A DNA stretch of 64,000 nucleotides from Parachitinimonas caeni (GCF_030129945.1 NZ_JARRAF010000020.1:27368-91367), one strand, 5' to 3'. Positions 9,258-19,233 are shown, counted from the first letter of the stretch. Notes: generated by a model not told the origin, from the letters alone. Numbers and translations: made by a program.

Positions 9258-9290
9258 CGATCGCCAGATGATCTTGGCGATCGGTCTTTT
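9258..9290 (+). terminator. Rho-independent terminator
   Basis: Arms CGATCGCCA (9258-9266) and TGGCGATCG (9274-9282) with an 8-base loop, followed by GTCTTTT. It ends the secreted-protein gene before the convergent MarC-family gene. Confidence 0.75.
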
Positions 9291-9307
9291 CTCCCGCCAG
9301 GAACAAC

Positions 9308-9946
9308 TTAGTGACGTTGCAGCGCCGGGATCATCTGGGTCAGCCCATCCACCATGAACTCAACCGAGATGGCGGCCAGCAGCAGGCCCATGATACGGGT
9401 AGCGATATTGATGCCGGTTTGCCCGAGTATCCGGCTGATGGGGGCTGCCATTTTCAAGGAAAGCCAGCAAATGATGCCGATGCCACCGGCACTTAGAACC
9501 AGATAGACAAAGTCATACCAATGGGTGGCTTTCTGCGCATGGATGATGACGGTACTCATCGCACCGGGGCCAGCCAGTAAGGGGATGGCCAGTGGCACCA
9601 CGGCGATACTGGGTTTGTGTTCGGCTTCGACACGCTCCTCACTGGTTTGCTTTGAGCCGCCCACCTGCGCATTCAGCATGGTAATGGCAACCAGCAGGAT
9701 CAGAATTCCTCCGCCTACCTGAAAAGAAGCGATGCTGATACCAAACAGGGCGATTACCCGTTCGCCGATCAACCCTGTAACGGTTAACACGGCTGCGACG
9801 GCAAACGCTGCGAGACGAATGGTTCGCTTGCGCTCTTTGTCACTTTGATGGCTGGTCAGACTGATAAAAATGGGGATGGCGCCGATGGGATTGATAATCA
9901 CCAGTAGCGAGATAAAGGACTTCAACGCTTCCATGTGGGGCTCCAT
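9308..9946 (-). CDS. MarC/UPF0056-family inner membrane protein (YchE-like)
   Basis: A 212-aa polytopic membrane protein with six hydrophobic segments. The N-terminal motif SLLVIINPIGAIPIFISLT and the central VPLAIPLLAGPGAMSTVII are the two inverted family signatures. MarC proteins were once linked to multiple antibiotic resistance, but that was not confirmed, and their transport substrate remains unknown. A start four codons further in (MEALKSF) is equally possible. Divergent from hpnC. Confidence 0.88.
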   Translation of the reverse strand: MEPHMEALKSFISLLVIINPIGAIPIFISLTSHQSDKERKRTIRLAAFAVAAVLTVTGLIGERVIALFGISIASFQVGGGILILLVAITMLNAQVGGSKQTSEERVEAEHKPSIAVVPLAIPLLAGPGAMSTVIIHAQKATHWYDFVYLVLSAGGIGIICWLSLKMAAPISRILGQTGINIATRIMGLLLAAISVEFMVDGLTQMIPALQRH

Positions 9947-10192
9947 CTGGGTCGAGGGGGAAGGCCTGTCGGTCTGGTCGGCTCTGGTAGAGTCAGGGTG
10001 GATACCAGCCGATCAGCGTATGCAATCAAGCTTAGCAGCTGATCTGGAGCCCTCGCAGTAAGGTTTTCCACAGTAAGCGAGCAGACTGGCATACATTTTG
10101 TGTGCTGGCCGAACGCCCCGTATCCCTGGCCACCGCCAGACTGCCGGTCACGGGTATAATCCGCGCCTCTTCTTGTCCTGGCGCGATTCGGA

Positions 10193-11032
10193 ATGTCTTC
10201 TGCGAGCTATCAGGTTGATCACTACGAAAATTTCCCGGTTGCTTCAATTTTGCTACCCAGGCATCTGCGGCGCCCTGTATCCATCCTCTACCACTTTGCG
10301 CGCAATGCGGATGACTTTGCTGATGAAGGTGATCTGCCCGCTGCAGAGCGATTGCGCTTGTTGGGGGAGTACCGGGCTGAACTGGATCGTATTGCCGCTG
10401 GGCAAACACCGCTGACGCCATTGTTCCGCGACCTGGCGGGTGTCGTGGCCGAGCACGAACTGCCGCTGCAGCTGTTTCATGATCTGCTCGATGCTTTTGT
10501 GCAGGATGTCAGCAAGACCCGGTATGCCCATTTTGGTGAGGTGATGGAGTATTGCCGTCGCTCGGCCAACCCGGTGGGACGGCTGATGCTGCACCTGTTC
10601 AAAGAGGCTGAGCCGCGCAATCTCGCGCTGTCTGACGGCATATGCTCTGCCTTGCAGTTGATCAACTTCTGGCAGGATGTGGCGATTGATTACGCCAAGG
10701 GGCGGATCTATCTGCCGCAGGACGAAATGGCCGAGTACGGCGTCTCTGAGGAAGCTTTGGCGCAGCAAATGGCTGCGGGTACCGCCGATGCCCGATTCAA
10801 AGCGCTGCTAATGATGCAGATCGAGCGAAGCCGCAAGATTCTGCGTGCCGGTTCGCCACTCGGGGTTCGGCTGAAGGGGCGGATTGGGCTGGAGATACGG
10901 CTGATTGTGGTAGGGGGCGATACCATTTTGCAGAAGCTGGCAGCGGGTGGAGGCGATGTCTTCCGGCATCGCCCTGTGCTGGGCGCGAGAGATTGGCCAG
11001 GCATGATCTGGCGCGCTCTGCGCAAGCGCTAA
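10193..11032 (+). CDS. hpnC: Hydroxysqualene synthase HpnC
   Basis: Member of the squalene/phytoene synthase family in the bacterial hopanoid route: HpnD couples two farnesyl diphosphates to presqualene diphosphate, HpnC converts this to hydroxysqualene, and HpnE reduces it to squalene. The two Mg-binding aspartate boxes are NADDFADEGD (D40, D44) and QDVAID (D162, D166), with the family YLPQDE after the second. YENFPVAS near the N-terminus is typical of HpnC as against HpnD. At 279 aa it is full length. hpnD and hpnE are not in the window, so the pathway must be split or elsewhere. Confidence 0.9.
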   Translation: MSSASYQVDHYENFPVASILLPRHLRRPVSILYHFARNADDFADEGDLPAAERLRLLGEYRAELDRIAAGQTPLTPLFRDLAGVVAEHELPLQLFHDLLDAFVQDVSKTRYAHFGEVMEYCRRSANPVGRLMLHLFKEAEPRNLALSDGICSALQLINFWQDVAIDYAKGRIYLPQDEMAEYGVSEEALAQQMAAGTADARFKALLMMQIERSRKILRAGSPLGVRLKGRIGLEIRLIVVGGDTILQKLAAGGGDVFRHRPVLGARDWPGMIWRALRKR

Positions 11033-11080
11033 CACCGAGTCGGATGTCAGATACAAAACAATGAAACAGGATCACAAACA

Positions 11081-11689
11081 ATGGCGCGCAGACCTTCTCA
11101 GAAACAAGTGAAAGCCGTGTACACCCTGGTCACCGCCCGCACCTGGACCGCGCGGATCGGGGCGTTGGCCATCCTGATCGGGGCGGGTTATTCATGGTAT
11201 GCCAATCCACCTTTCAAACCCGCCCGGACAGGCAGCCCACCCAAGGGGAGCGTGCAAGGCACGGTAACCGCAGTTTCGGATGGAGACACCGTTACCGTGG
11301 TGGATGGTGATCAGCAATATAAAGTGCGGCTTGCCTTCATTGATGCGCCCGAAAAGGCGCAGCCGTTCGGCCCGCGCGCTCGCCAGCAGCTGGCGGATCG
11401 CGTGCTCAAGCAAAGGGTTGAAGTCGAGGTCATTGATACCGACCGCTATGGCCGTACCGTTGGGCGGGTACGCATGGAGGGGGCGGACATCAACTACGAG
11501 CAGGTCGCCAAAGGGCTGGCATGGCATTACACCCAGTTCGCCAAGGGGAAGCAGTCCGGCGATGACTTTGGGCGCTATGAAGATGCTATGGATAAGGCCA
11601 AGCATCAGCGTGCCGGCCTATGGTCCGATCCGGGGCCGACGGCGCCTTGGGACTATCGCCGTAGCCAGAAGGAAGCGCGTGGTGGTTGA
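11081..11689 (+). CDS. Membrane-anchored staphylococcal-nuclease-like (thermonuclease) protein
   Basis: A 202-aa protein with a basic N-terminus, one membrane segment at about 23-41, then an SNase OB-fold. Recognisable elements are VSDGDTVTVV, VRLAFIDAPE (catalytic-type R83, Ca-site acids D68 and D88), QPFGPRA, DTDRYGRTVGRV and the closing HQRAGLWSDP. Family members cut DNA and RNA with calcium. The anchor suggests action in the periplasm, perhaps on incoming or released nucleic acid. It follows hpnC by 48 bases. Confidence 0.87.
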   Translation: MARRPSQKQVKAVYTLVTARTWTARIGALAILIGAGYSWYANPPFKPARTGSPPKGSVQGTVTAVSDGDTVTVVDGDQQYKVRLAFIDAPEKAQPFGPRARQQLADRVLKQRVEVEVIDTDRYGRTVGRVRMEGADINYEQVAKGLAWHYTQFAKGKQSGDDFGRYEDAMDKAKHQRAGLWSDPGPTAPWDYRRSQKEARGG

Positions 11690-11725
11690 GGGTACTGGAT
11701 TGCGTCGCGCATCACCCGTGCAACC

Positions 11726-11735
11726 CTAGGCTCTG
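11726..11735. repeat. Possible relic end (CTAGGCTCTG) of the palindromic repeat family
   Basis: Ten bases identical to the outer end of the repeat at 43451, lying between two convergent gene ends (nuclease stop 11689, cyclase stop 11743). No second end is present. Ten bases alone could be chance; it is listed because its position at gene 3' ends fits the pattern of better copies. Confidence 0.25.
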
Positions 11736-11742
11736 GCAGTAT

Positions 11743-14499
11743 TCAGGGTTCCGCACTGGCCTGGGGTGGTTGTGAGGGGGAATCTGGCTCCAGCGCGGCA
11801 CCTGGGGTGAAGCAGCCCGATTCGTCGAGCCATAGCTGGTTGCGGCCGGCATGTTTGGCCTTGTAGAGCGCGTCATCAGCGTGCTTGAGCAGGCTGTCCG
11901 TGCTGTGAATTTCGGTGTGCGGAATGGCCGCGCAACCCAGACTGATGGTCAGGCGAACCGGATTGACGCCATCAAGCTGGCAGGGGGTGCTCTCAAGCTT
12001 CGATCTGAGCGATTCCCCCAGTGCAGCGGCATCCTGCGAACCGGTGTTGGTCAGAATCACGGTGAATTCTTCGCCGCCATAGCGTCCGACGAAATCGGTA
12101 TTGCGGGTGCGGTCCCGCAGGATTTCGGCCACATGCTGCAAGACCTTGTCGCCAACCTGATGGCCAAACTGATCGTTGACGTGCTTGAAGTGGTCGATGT
12201 CGATCATCAGCACACTCAAGGGCATGTCGTAGCGCTCGGCCCTGGCGAATTCCAGCTCCAGTTGCTGCATCAGATGACGGCGGTTATAGAGGCCGGTCAG
12301 AGCATCGGTAATCGCCAGCCGACGCAGGTGCTCGTTGGCTTCCTTCAATGCCCGTTCGGCCTGCTTGCGTTGCTGCACATCGCGCAGAATCGCAATCAGC
12401 GCTGGTTTGCCATGCAGGCTGACTATCCCGGACGAGACTTCAACCTCGATCTCTTTGCCAAACATGTCCAGCAGGCGCGTGTCATCAATGGTGTCTACCC
12501 GGTCACCAGCCAGCCGCTGGCGACTGCGCATCTCGAACTTGTCGCGAAAATTCGGTGAGACAAAGTCGATAAAGGCGCGGTCAAGCACCTCCTGGCCTGA
12601 TACGCCTACCAGCCTGGCAAACGCTGGGTTTGCGAGCAGAATTTTGTCATCCTGCGTCAGTACCACCCCGTCCGACGCGTGATCCAGCAGCAAGGAGTAG
12701 CGCTGCTCCGATTCCTCCAGCTCACTCACCAGTCGCTGTGTCTGACTGATCTCCCGCTCCAGTGCAGCATTGGCGGCGGATAACGCCATGGTCCTTTCTT
12801 CAACCAGCCTGTCGAGGTTCGCCTTGGTATCGAGCAACTCTTGCTCGGTCTGCCAGCGCTCGGTGATGTCGGTTGCCGTTGTGCCGATCGCGTATGGAGA
12901 TCCCAGTGGGTCGTTCAAAATAAAACGTGTTGTCAGAAACAGGCGCTGCTCGCCCTCGTAGGGTAGCCATTCTTCCGTGGGGGTCAGATCCCCCAGCTTG
13001 AGGGCATGGCCATCGTGGTTATGCAGCATGGCGGCGACTTCGGGCTCGAATAATTCTCGATCTGTGCGGCCGATGATTTGTTCTGGAAGCAGATTGCAAA
13101 GCCGGGAAAAGCGCGCATTCGCCAACAGATAGCGACCTTCCAGATCTTTCAGGGTGACCAGAATCGGCGTATAGCGCAGCAACGCAGTCAGGCGGGCTTC
13201 GCTATCCCGCAAGGCGGCTTCGATATGCTCGCGGCGGGCCATTTCACGCTGGCGAGCGCGATTGGCAATTTGCAGCTCATCGAGCTTGAGTGACAGGTGC
13301 TGGTTGGTGGTCGCGAGTTCCTGATTCGAGGTTTCAAGCTGGCGGACGGTGGTTTCCACCCGCTCAGCCATGGCGTTGAATGCTGAGGCGACTTCGGCGA
13401 CTTCATCGTTCTGTTTGAGGTAGACCCGGCGACTGAAATCCCCTTGGGCCGCCAGGCGTGCAACCGTGGCAAGTTTTTCCAGCGGTTCGACTAGTCTGGC
13501 CAGCCAACCCAGTGCGATGCCGATGATGATGCAGAGCGTGACGAGCTGGCCAGAAATGATGCGCTTGAGCGAACGCTGACGGGCATCCTGTAACACTTGG
13601 GACAGATTGTTGGTGACCGGGCTTGCCGAGCGTTCCGGAATCACGATGACCAGTCGCCAGGGAACACTGGCGAGGGGGCGGAGCACCAGATAGTGCTGCT
13701 CATCATGAATGCTCACCTTGATCAGATCGCTTTCCCCGGTTTTCAGATTGGCCAGGGTTCGCTCAATGATGGCTGCATCCTGAATCAGCTCGCTGTTCTG
13801 CTCGTAGGAGTAGCCCGTACTGGTTTGGCTCAAGCTGACGCCGAGCAGATGGCCATTGGCATCAGCTAACGCGGAATAGCTATTGGGTACTGCGTTGCTT
13901 CGATCCAGCTCGGCCAGCAGCTGCCCTAGCGCCACGCTGGCTCCCAGAATGCCATGGTCGCCCCGACCATTGCTGACCGGTGCCGTGAAATCTACGACCC
14001 AGCGGTTCCGCACACCGAAGTCATCAATTCGCGGAGGGTGCCAGCCGGGTTCCGGCCCGGTGCTGGTGATAGAAGTGAAACTATCGGGAACCGGCTCTTT
14101 GCGCATGTTTGCCCCACTGCGGCTGGGGAGTAGCACATAAGGTTTGCCCGTGGGCAGAAACCAGACATTGGCTCCTTGGTCGATTGTGCCGAACTGTGCC
14201 TGCTTGATGGTTTGTTCATCCGGGCGATTGGCAATCAGGCCGGATAGCGCCTTGGCGTCATGCAGAAGACGGGTTTGCAGCTCAGCCAGCCTTACATCCA
14301 GCAAGGTGGCCCGGCTTCGGCAAAGCTGGCTTAGATAGGTCTCGGTGTATTGGTCGGAGATCGTCTTGCTCTGGGCTTCGACTTCGGCTCGCGTAGTACG
14401 TAGCTCTTGCCAGATCGAAAACGACAGACCAATGGTAGACGCACAAAGCGTTACCACCAGCAGCAATATGAGCTTGCTCGATAGCCGTGGTGCAATCAT
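11743..14499 (-). CDS. Membrane diguanylate cyclase: sensor, HAMP, two PAS, GGDEF
   Basis: A 918-residue signalling enzyme that makes cyclic di-GMP from GTP. Order: membrane helix about 8-28, a periplasmic Cache-type sensor to about 290, a second helix near 300-320, HAMP (about 322-375), a coiled coil, a PAS domain (about 435-550), a second coiled coil, a second PAS (about 590-700), and GGDEF (about 730-890). The active loop is RYGGEEF, so the enzyme should be active, and RNTD five residues earlier is an intact product-inhibition I-site. The ATG at 14499 has a GGGGTGG site; a TTG seven codons upstream is less likely. No EAL domain is present. Ligand unknown. Confidence 0.92.
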   Translation of the reverse strand: MIAPRLSSKLILLLVVTLCASTIGLSFSIWQELRTTRAEVEAQSKTISDQYTETYLSQLCRSRATLLDVRLAELQTRLLHDAKALSGLIANRPDEQTIKQAQFGTIDQGANVWFLPTGKPYVLLPSRSGANMRKEPVPDSFTSITSTGPEPGWHPPRIDDFGVRNRWVVDFTAPVSNGRGDHGILGASVALGQLLAELDRSNAVPNSYSALADANGHLLGVSLSQTSTGYSYEQNSELIQDAAIIERTLANLKTGESDLIKVSIHDEQHYLVLRPLASVPWRLVIVIPERSASPVTNNLSQVLQDARQRSLKRIISGQLVTLCIIIGIALGWLARLVEPLEKLATVARLAAQGDFSRRVYLKQNDEVAEVASAFNAMAERVETTVRQLETSNQELATTNQHLSLKLDELQIANRARQREMARREHIEAALRDSEARLTALLRYTPILVTLKDLEGRYLLANARFSRLCNLLPEQIIGRTDRELFEPEVAAMLHNHDGHALKLGDLTPTEEWLPYEGEQRLFLTTRFILNDPLGSPYAIGTTATDITERWQTEQELLDTKANLDRLVEERTMALSAANAALEREISQTQRLVSELEESEQRYSLLLDHASDGVVLTQDDKILLANPAFARLVGVSGQEVLDRAFIDFVSPNFRDKFEMRSRQRLAGDRVDTIDDTRLLDMFGKEIEVEVSSGIVSLHGKPALIAILRDVQQRKQAERALKEANEHLRRLAITDALTGLYNRRHLMQQLELEFARAERYDMPLSVLMIDIDHFKHVNDQFGHQVGDKVLQHVAEILRDRTRNTDFVGRYGGEEFTVILTNTGSQDAAALGESLRSKLESTPCQLDGVNPVRLTISLGCAAIPHTEIHSTDSLLKHADDALYKAKHAGRNQLWLDESGCFTPGAALEPDSPSQPPQASAEP

Positions 14500-15089
14500 G
14501 ACCACCCCGGTGGCCGCCAATTGGCAGGGGTGACAGAAGCACTAAGGGATGTAGGGGGAGGGCGGCATTTCGGGCCAGAGAAGCGATATGAAGCACTGGC
14601 AGGCAGAAAAGGGCAATACCGTATTGGGTCGGGCAACAGGCCAGAGGGAAACAGTGCAAGAACTGGCAGCATCGGACCACCTCATAAATGCCATAGGGCC
14701 GAAGGATGCAAACAGGCAGCACAATCCATTTGCGGTGTGGTGAAGCCGCCAGTTGGCTTCGTTCCAGTCTCTGCTCACCTGGCTGGGGGGGCGGTCTTGT
14801 TTGGGAGTATCCGGGCGTGCCAGGCCGATGCAACACCGCAACAGCCAGATCATTGTGCGCCACAAGTTTCTCGCGAACGACAGCAAGCCGATGAAAGCCC
14901 TTTCACTTACCACTATAGAACTGAATCAGAGGGGACTCCTAGGCGCGAATGACGTTTTGCGGTGTCTCCTTGAGGTGGTGCAAGGTCGTCGTCGCGAAAA
15001 CATCCGAGATGCCTGACCTCCTGCTTCAATTGATGCGACGACCAAGATGCCGTGGTCGTCGCGTAACAGCCCCTGCCAGGGGGCTTGGT
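14500..15089. other. Gene-free stretch between cyclase start and rpe end
   Basis: About 590 bases between two minus-strand genes. Several short frames cross it in both directions but none has a ribosome site or a protein-like composition consistent with a family. A stem-loop at 15035-15062 (arms GCGACGACCA/TGGTCGTCGC) sits just after rpe and may end its transcript, though it has no T-run. The remainder presumably carries the cyclase promoter. Confidence 0.45.
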
Positions 15090-15767
15090 TTATACCGTTG
15101 CCAGCTGTGCCCGCATGGCCTCGATGGTGGTGCGATAGTCGCCACTGCCATAAATCGCAGAACCTGCAACAAAAGTATCTGCGCCTGCTTTGGCCGCCGC
15201 CGCGATGTTCTCGGTCTTGATGCCGCCATCGACCTCCAGCCAGATTTCCTGCCCGGTTTCTGCTTGGTAAGCGTCGATACGGGCGCGAACCTGTGAAATC
15301 TTGCGCAAGGCTTCAGGAATAAAGGCTTGGCCGCCAAACCCGGGGTTAACCGACATGATCAGCACCATGTCGATCTTATCCATGACGTGATCGAGATAGG
15401 AGAGTGGCGTGGCTGGGTTGAACACCAATCCGGCCTTGCAGCCCTGATCCCGGATCAATTGCAAGGTACGGTCGATATGTTCACTGGCTTCCGGGTGAAA
15501 GGTAATGATATTGGCACCGGCTTTGGCAAACATCGGCACCAGGCTATCAACAGGCTTGATCATCAAGTGCACATCGATCGGCGCTTGGGTGTGCGGCCGT
15601 ATTGCCTCGCACACCAACGGACCGATTGTCAGATTGGGCACATAATGGTTATCCATCACATCAAAGTGAATGATGTCAGCACCTGCTGCGATGACCGCTT
15701 TTACTTCTTCCCCTAAACGGGCGAAGTCGGCAGACAGGATGCTCGGAGCAATGCGATAGTTGCGCAT
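15090..15767 (-). CDS. rpe: Ribulose-5-phosphate 3-epimerase
   Basis: Interconverts D-ribulose 5-phosphate and D-xylulose 5-phosphate in the pentose phosphate pathway. A (beta/alpha)8 barrel of 225 aa with the catalytic aspartates in [12 protein letters not shown] and EVDGGI, metal histidines in that first motif and in DVHLMI, and VNPGFGGQ for phosphate binding. The C-terminal FVAGSAIYG is also diagnostic. Full length. Divergent from apaG. Confidence 0.97.
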   Translation of the reverse strand: MRNYRIAPSILSADFARLGEEVKAVIAAGADIIHFDVMDNHYVPNLTIGPLVCEAIRPHTQAPIDVHLMIKPVDSLVPMFAKAGANIITFHPEASEHIDRTLQLIRDQGCKAGLVFNPATPLSYLDHVMDKIDMVLIMSVNPGFGGQAFIPEALRKISQVRARIDAYQAETGQEIWLEVDGGIKTENIAAAAKAGADTFVAGSAIYGSGDYRTTIEAMRAQLATV

Positions 15768-15932
15768 ATTTTTTTAAGCCTTGCGGATTGAAAAATTCAA
15801 TTTTAACGCCAACTTGCGACTACCCCCGAATTCGTGTGCAATGCACGGTTGCGTGGGCATTCTGCCTGCACGATTGTTGCTGTACGCAGCTCCAAGTTAA
15901 TTCACACCGCTACAACGATGCCTGAAGAAAAG

Positions 15933-16316
15933 ATGTCTGAAGAGAAGAAATACCTGATTACTGTCGAGGTCAAGGCGCAGTATCTGCCCGATCAGTCGAG
16001 CGAAGTTGATGAGCGCTATGTATTCGCCTACCACGTATCCATAGCGAACTCCGGCGAGCAGCCGGCGCAATTGGTAGGCCGCCATTGGATCATTACGGAC
16101 GCAATGAACACCGTCGAAGAAGTTCGGGGGGCCGGTATTGTGGGAGAGCAACCCTTGTTGAATCCGGGTGAGCGTTTCGAGTACACCAGCGGCACGGCTT
16201 TGGGTACGCCCGTCGGTACCATGCGCGGTAGCTATCAGATGGTCGCGCAGGATGGCCATCGATTCGAAGCAGAAATTCCTGAATTTGTCCTCTCGGTTCC
16301 CCGCACCCTGCACTGA
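15933..16316 (+). CDS. apaG: ApaG protein
   Basis: A 127-aa beta-sandwich (fibronectin-III-like) protein of the ApaG/CorD family, whose members bind divalent cations; its biological role is still vague. Diagnostic strings are ERYVFAYHVSIANSG, LVGRHWIITD, GEQPLLNPGERFEYTSG and GTMRGSYQMV. The frame is open further upstream, but the ATG at 15933 has a GAAGAAAAG site and gives the usual length (E. coli 125). It is not next to ksgA/apaH as in enterics; pairing with rpe is common in betaproteobacteria. Confidence 0.93.
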   Translation: MSEEKKYLITVEVKAQYLPDQSSEVDERYVFAYHVSIANSGEQPAQLVGRHWIITDAMNTVEEVRGAGIVGEQPLLNPGERFEYTSGTALGTPVGTMRGSYQMVAQDGHRFEAEIPEFVLSVPRTLH

Positions 16317-16661
16317 CCCCACACTGGCTGCCCGCCAATAGGGCAGCCAGTCTCAGCCCTTCCCGCCTCGGATGCTTCTTGTATTTATCCCTTGTCGAAA
16401 TAATTTACAACTTGGGTGTCTAAGAAGTTATCAACAATAGTTATCAACTGGTACTATGTGGGTTCAAAAATTCTGTATGTTGGGAATTTCTTGATAAAAC
16501 AAGGGTATGACGGAAAGTCCTATACGTCCGATGGACGGTTTGACCTGACTTTGCTTCGTCAATTATCATTTGCTAATATGCTTTTGTCACAAACGGAATC
16601 GGATGCTTGAGCGCTTCTGGCCGATGTGATCATCTGGGTCAAGTATGAGGTGGAACGCATC
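16317..16661. other. AT-rich gene-free stretch upstream of the DUF1631 gene
   Basis: About 345 bases, distinctly richer in A and T than its surroundings between 16380 and 16570. It contains a direct repeat GTTATCAAC at 16427-16435 and 16440-16448, 13 bases apart start to start. A 64-codon frame at 16416 has no ribosome site or recognisable content and is not called. The region probably holds the promoter of the following gene; the paired repeat could be a regulator site, which is only a guess. Confidence 0.4.
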
Positions 16662-19199
16662 ATGTCACGCAATGCTAATATGCGAGAGGGGGCCACGGAT
16701 TCGCGCGAATCGCGCGAGCCGTTGGCAACTCATGTCGATATGAAAGTCGAAGCCCATCTTCATGTTGTACCAAACCGGCCACCGGAGACAGTCAACAAAG
16801 CGATGAATCGAATTGACTCCTTGGCAATGTTGTCGTCCTGCCGCGACATGGCCGCAGACCTGCTTTGCCGCTCCTTGTCATCAATGCTCGACAAGATCGA
16901 AGAATCATTGCTGGAGCTAGCCGAGCAATCCCTCGATCGCGAGGCTTACAACCTGTATATGCAGGCACGCGGCGATGCCCAGAGTAAGCGTGGCGTCATC
17001 GAGGTGGAATTTCGCCGCCAGTTTGTGTCTGCGTTTGATCGCGCTGTCGGCGGTGGTGGTGATAAAGCCACGTTTGGCAACCTTGACGTAGACAGCCTGC
17101 AGCTGTCGCTGGTCGCTCATGATGACTATGAAGAGGATCTCGCCGTTACCAATATGGCGAATCGTCTGAAGAATCGTTGCAGTGACGAACTCAATGCCCT
17201 GAATCAGCGAATTGGTACGCTGATGAAACTGAGCGACGACGACCAGGGCAGCAACCCCATGAGCCCGCAGTCCATCTGCGACGCGTTTCGTGCGGCCTGC
17301 CAGCAGCTTGAGTCCGACCTCAATGTCCGCCTGATTGTTCTCAAGCAGTTTGAGCAAGTCGCGGCCGAGAACGTGCCAAATGTCTATTCGAACCTGAATA
17401 AATTCCTTATCCAACGGAATATTTTGCCTGTTCTGCCAAAGATGCAGCGCAAGAAGCGCCCTGTTGGCGGCGGTATGCCGTCGCGTCAGGGGCGTCCTGG
17501 CGAGATGGTTGAGGAGTACGTCGGTAACTATATCCCTGGCGGGGCAGCAGGACAGTCTGTACCCAGCTACGCCGTAGGCAATGAGCAGGAACTGCTGAGC
17601 ACATTGCAGCAGCTGCTGGCATTCAATCAGGTCTTGCCCTCACAAATGATGCAGCTGACACAAGGTGTCGGCCCATCGCTGCTTGGGCAGGGAAGCCCTG
17701 CCCAAGCGCCTTCTGCGCCAGCCTTATCCATGCCACAACTTGGCACCATGGCTGGGCAGAGTTTTCTGGATGCGCTGAATGATCTGCAACAAGGTCGAAT
17801 TGATCCCGTCAGAGGCGACACCCTGTTTGATACCGAAGCCTTGCTGTCCGGCGCCGGCAACGTCTTGCACCAAATTAAGGACACCAGCTTTGCCTCGTCG
17901 TTAGGTCATGTCGATGTGATGACCATCGACATCGTTGCGATGTTGTTTGATTACATCTTCGACGACAAGAGTATTCCCGGTGCAATGAAGGCCATGATTG
18001 GGCGTTTGCAGATACCGGTGCTCAAAGTCGCCATGCTTGATACCAAGTTCTTTGCGAGGAAGAATCATCCCACTCGCAGATTGCTTGATCGCCTGAGCGA
18101 GGCTGCACTTGGCTGGCGAGAGGCAGATGGCTTGGAAGACCGGCTCTATAAAAAGATCGAGTCAATCGTCGAATTCATCATTCGCGAGTTCGACGAGAAC
18201 ATTGCAGTGTTTGAACAAGCCCATGCGGACCTTGATGTTTTTCTGAGCGAGGAAGACAAGCTCGCCGATCTGGAGGCTGAGAAGGCTGCCAAAGTTCTTG
18301 AGGCCCAGGAGCAGATTGAGCTGGCGAAAGCCCATGCTGCGGCAGAAATCGACCGTAGGATGGTGACTTGTGCCATGCCCGATCTGATTCGTAAGTTCGT
18401 TTCGGACTGCTGGCGGCCGGCCCTGGAATTTGCCTTCCGCAATGGCGGCAAGGAAGGTAATGACTGGCAGACTTATGTTCAGGCGATGGACGACCTGATC
18501 TGGAGTGTAGCGCCCAAAGCTGGTGTAGAAGATCGCCTGCGTCTGGTTAATATGCTGCCGAAGCTGCTTAAGCTTCTAGAGCGTGGCACCGAAGAAGCTG
18601 GTGTGGCGCGAGAGGAGCGCGAGCGTTTCTTCTCTGAGCTGGTACATTCCCATGCTCTGGCTATCAAATCCGGCATGCGGCCCGCTGCTGCTGCACCGAT
18701 GCCGAATGGTGCGGTTCCCGGAGCTCCGGTGTCGGTAGCAACGGCTCCTGCTGTACCAGCTGTGGCGCCAGGGGCGGCCGCTCCTGCATCAGTACCCTCA
18801 ACGACTGCTTCTACAGATTCCTCCTCACATCTGGCAGATTTGCCTGCGTTTAGCCTCGATAATCTCGGCGCGTTTGAAGGGGCGGGCGGGCAGTGGGAAG
18901 GCGGCATGGATAAGTACAGCGACTACAACGATGTCGTGGCGAATCAGCTGAAGAGAGGGACTTGGGTCGAGTTTTCGGATGGGGATGGCGAATTACATCG
19001 CATGAAACTGGCATGGGTGAGCCCCATGAAGAGCCGATTCCTGTTTACCAATCGCCAGGGTCAGAATGGGCAGGAATATACTCTGGCTGAGTTGGTTGGA
19101 AAATTCAGATCGGATGAGGTGCGAATTATCGAAAGTGCCGCATCGGTAGAGCGTGCAGTGAGCGACATGATTGATATGCTGCAACCTGTTGCCGGTTGA
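16662..19199 (+). CDS. DUF1631 family protein
   Basis: A large (845 aa) cytoplasmic protein of the DUF1631 family, common in beta- and gammaproteobacteria and of unknown function. Family features: SPQSICDAFRAAC, LIVLKQFE, and the C-terminal block GTWVEFSDGDGELHRMKLAWVSP, then FLFTNRQGQ, which resembles a degenerate PilZ-like barrel. A coiled coil lies at about residues 530-570, and an Ala/Pro-rich linker at about 668-720. ATG 16662 has GAGG 11 bases upstream and is preferred over a GTG 12 codons earlier. Monocistronic, ended by the terminator at 19234. No membrane segment. In the neighbourhood of a diguanylate cyclase, but no direct link is shown. Confidence 0.85.
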   Translation: MSRNANMREGATDSRESREPLATHVDMKVEAHLHVVPNRPPETVNKAMNRIDSLAMLSSCRDMAADLLCRSLSSMLDKIEESLLELAEQSLDREAYNLYMQARGDAQSKRGVIEVEFRRQFVSAFDRAVGGGGDKATFGNLDVDSLQLSLVAHDDYEEDLAVTNMANRLKNRCSDELNALNQRIGTLMKLSDDDQGSNPMSPQSICDAFRAACQQLESDLNVRLIVLKQFEQVAAENVPNVYSNLNKFLIQRNILPVLPKMQRKKRPVGGGMPSRQGRPGEMVEEYVGNYIPGGAAGQSVPSYAVGNEQELLSTLQQLLAFNQVLPSQMMQLTQGVGPSLLGQGSPAQAPSAPALSMPQLGTMAGQSFLDALNDLQQGRIDPVRGDTLFDTEALLSGAGNVLHQIKDTSFASSLGHVDVMTIDIVAMLFDYIFDDKSIPGAMKAMIGRLQIPVLKVAMLDTKFFARKNHPTRRLLDRLSEAALGWREADGLEDRLYKKIESIVEFIIREFDENIAVFEQAHADLDVFLSEEDKLADLEAEKAAKVLEAQEQIELAKAHAAAEIDRRMVTCAMPDLIRKFVSDCWRPALEFAFRNGGKEGNDWQTYVQAMDDLIWSVAPKAGVEDRLRLVNMLPKLLKLLERGTEEAGVAREERERFFSELVHSHALAIKSGMRPAAAAPMPNGAVPGAPVSVATAPAVPAVAPGAAAPASVPSTTASTDSSSHLADLPAFSLDNLGAFEGAGGQWEGGMDKYSDYNDVVANQLKRGTWVEFSDGDGELHRMKLAWVSPMKSRFLFTNRQGQNGQEYTLAELVGKFRSDEVRIIESAASVERAVSDMIDMLQPVAG

Positions 19200-19233
19200 G
19201 CGAATGGCTTACTGGTTGCACCATATCTCGAAG

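Noticed and set aside
14521..14952. A 143-codon plus-strand frame in the gap before rpe
   Set aside because: No ribosome site, composition of non-coding DNA, and neighbours both on the minus strand.
16416..16610. A 64-codon frame before the DUF1631 gene
   Set aside because: No ribosome site, no recognisable content, and located in an AT-rich promoter-like region.
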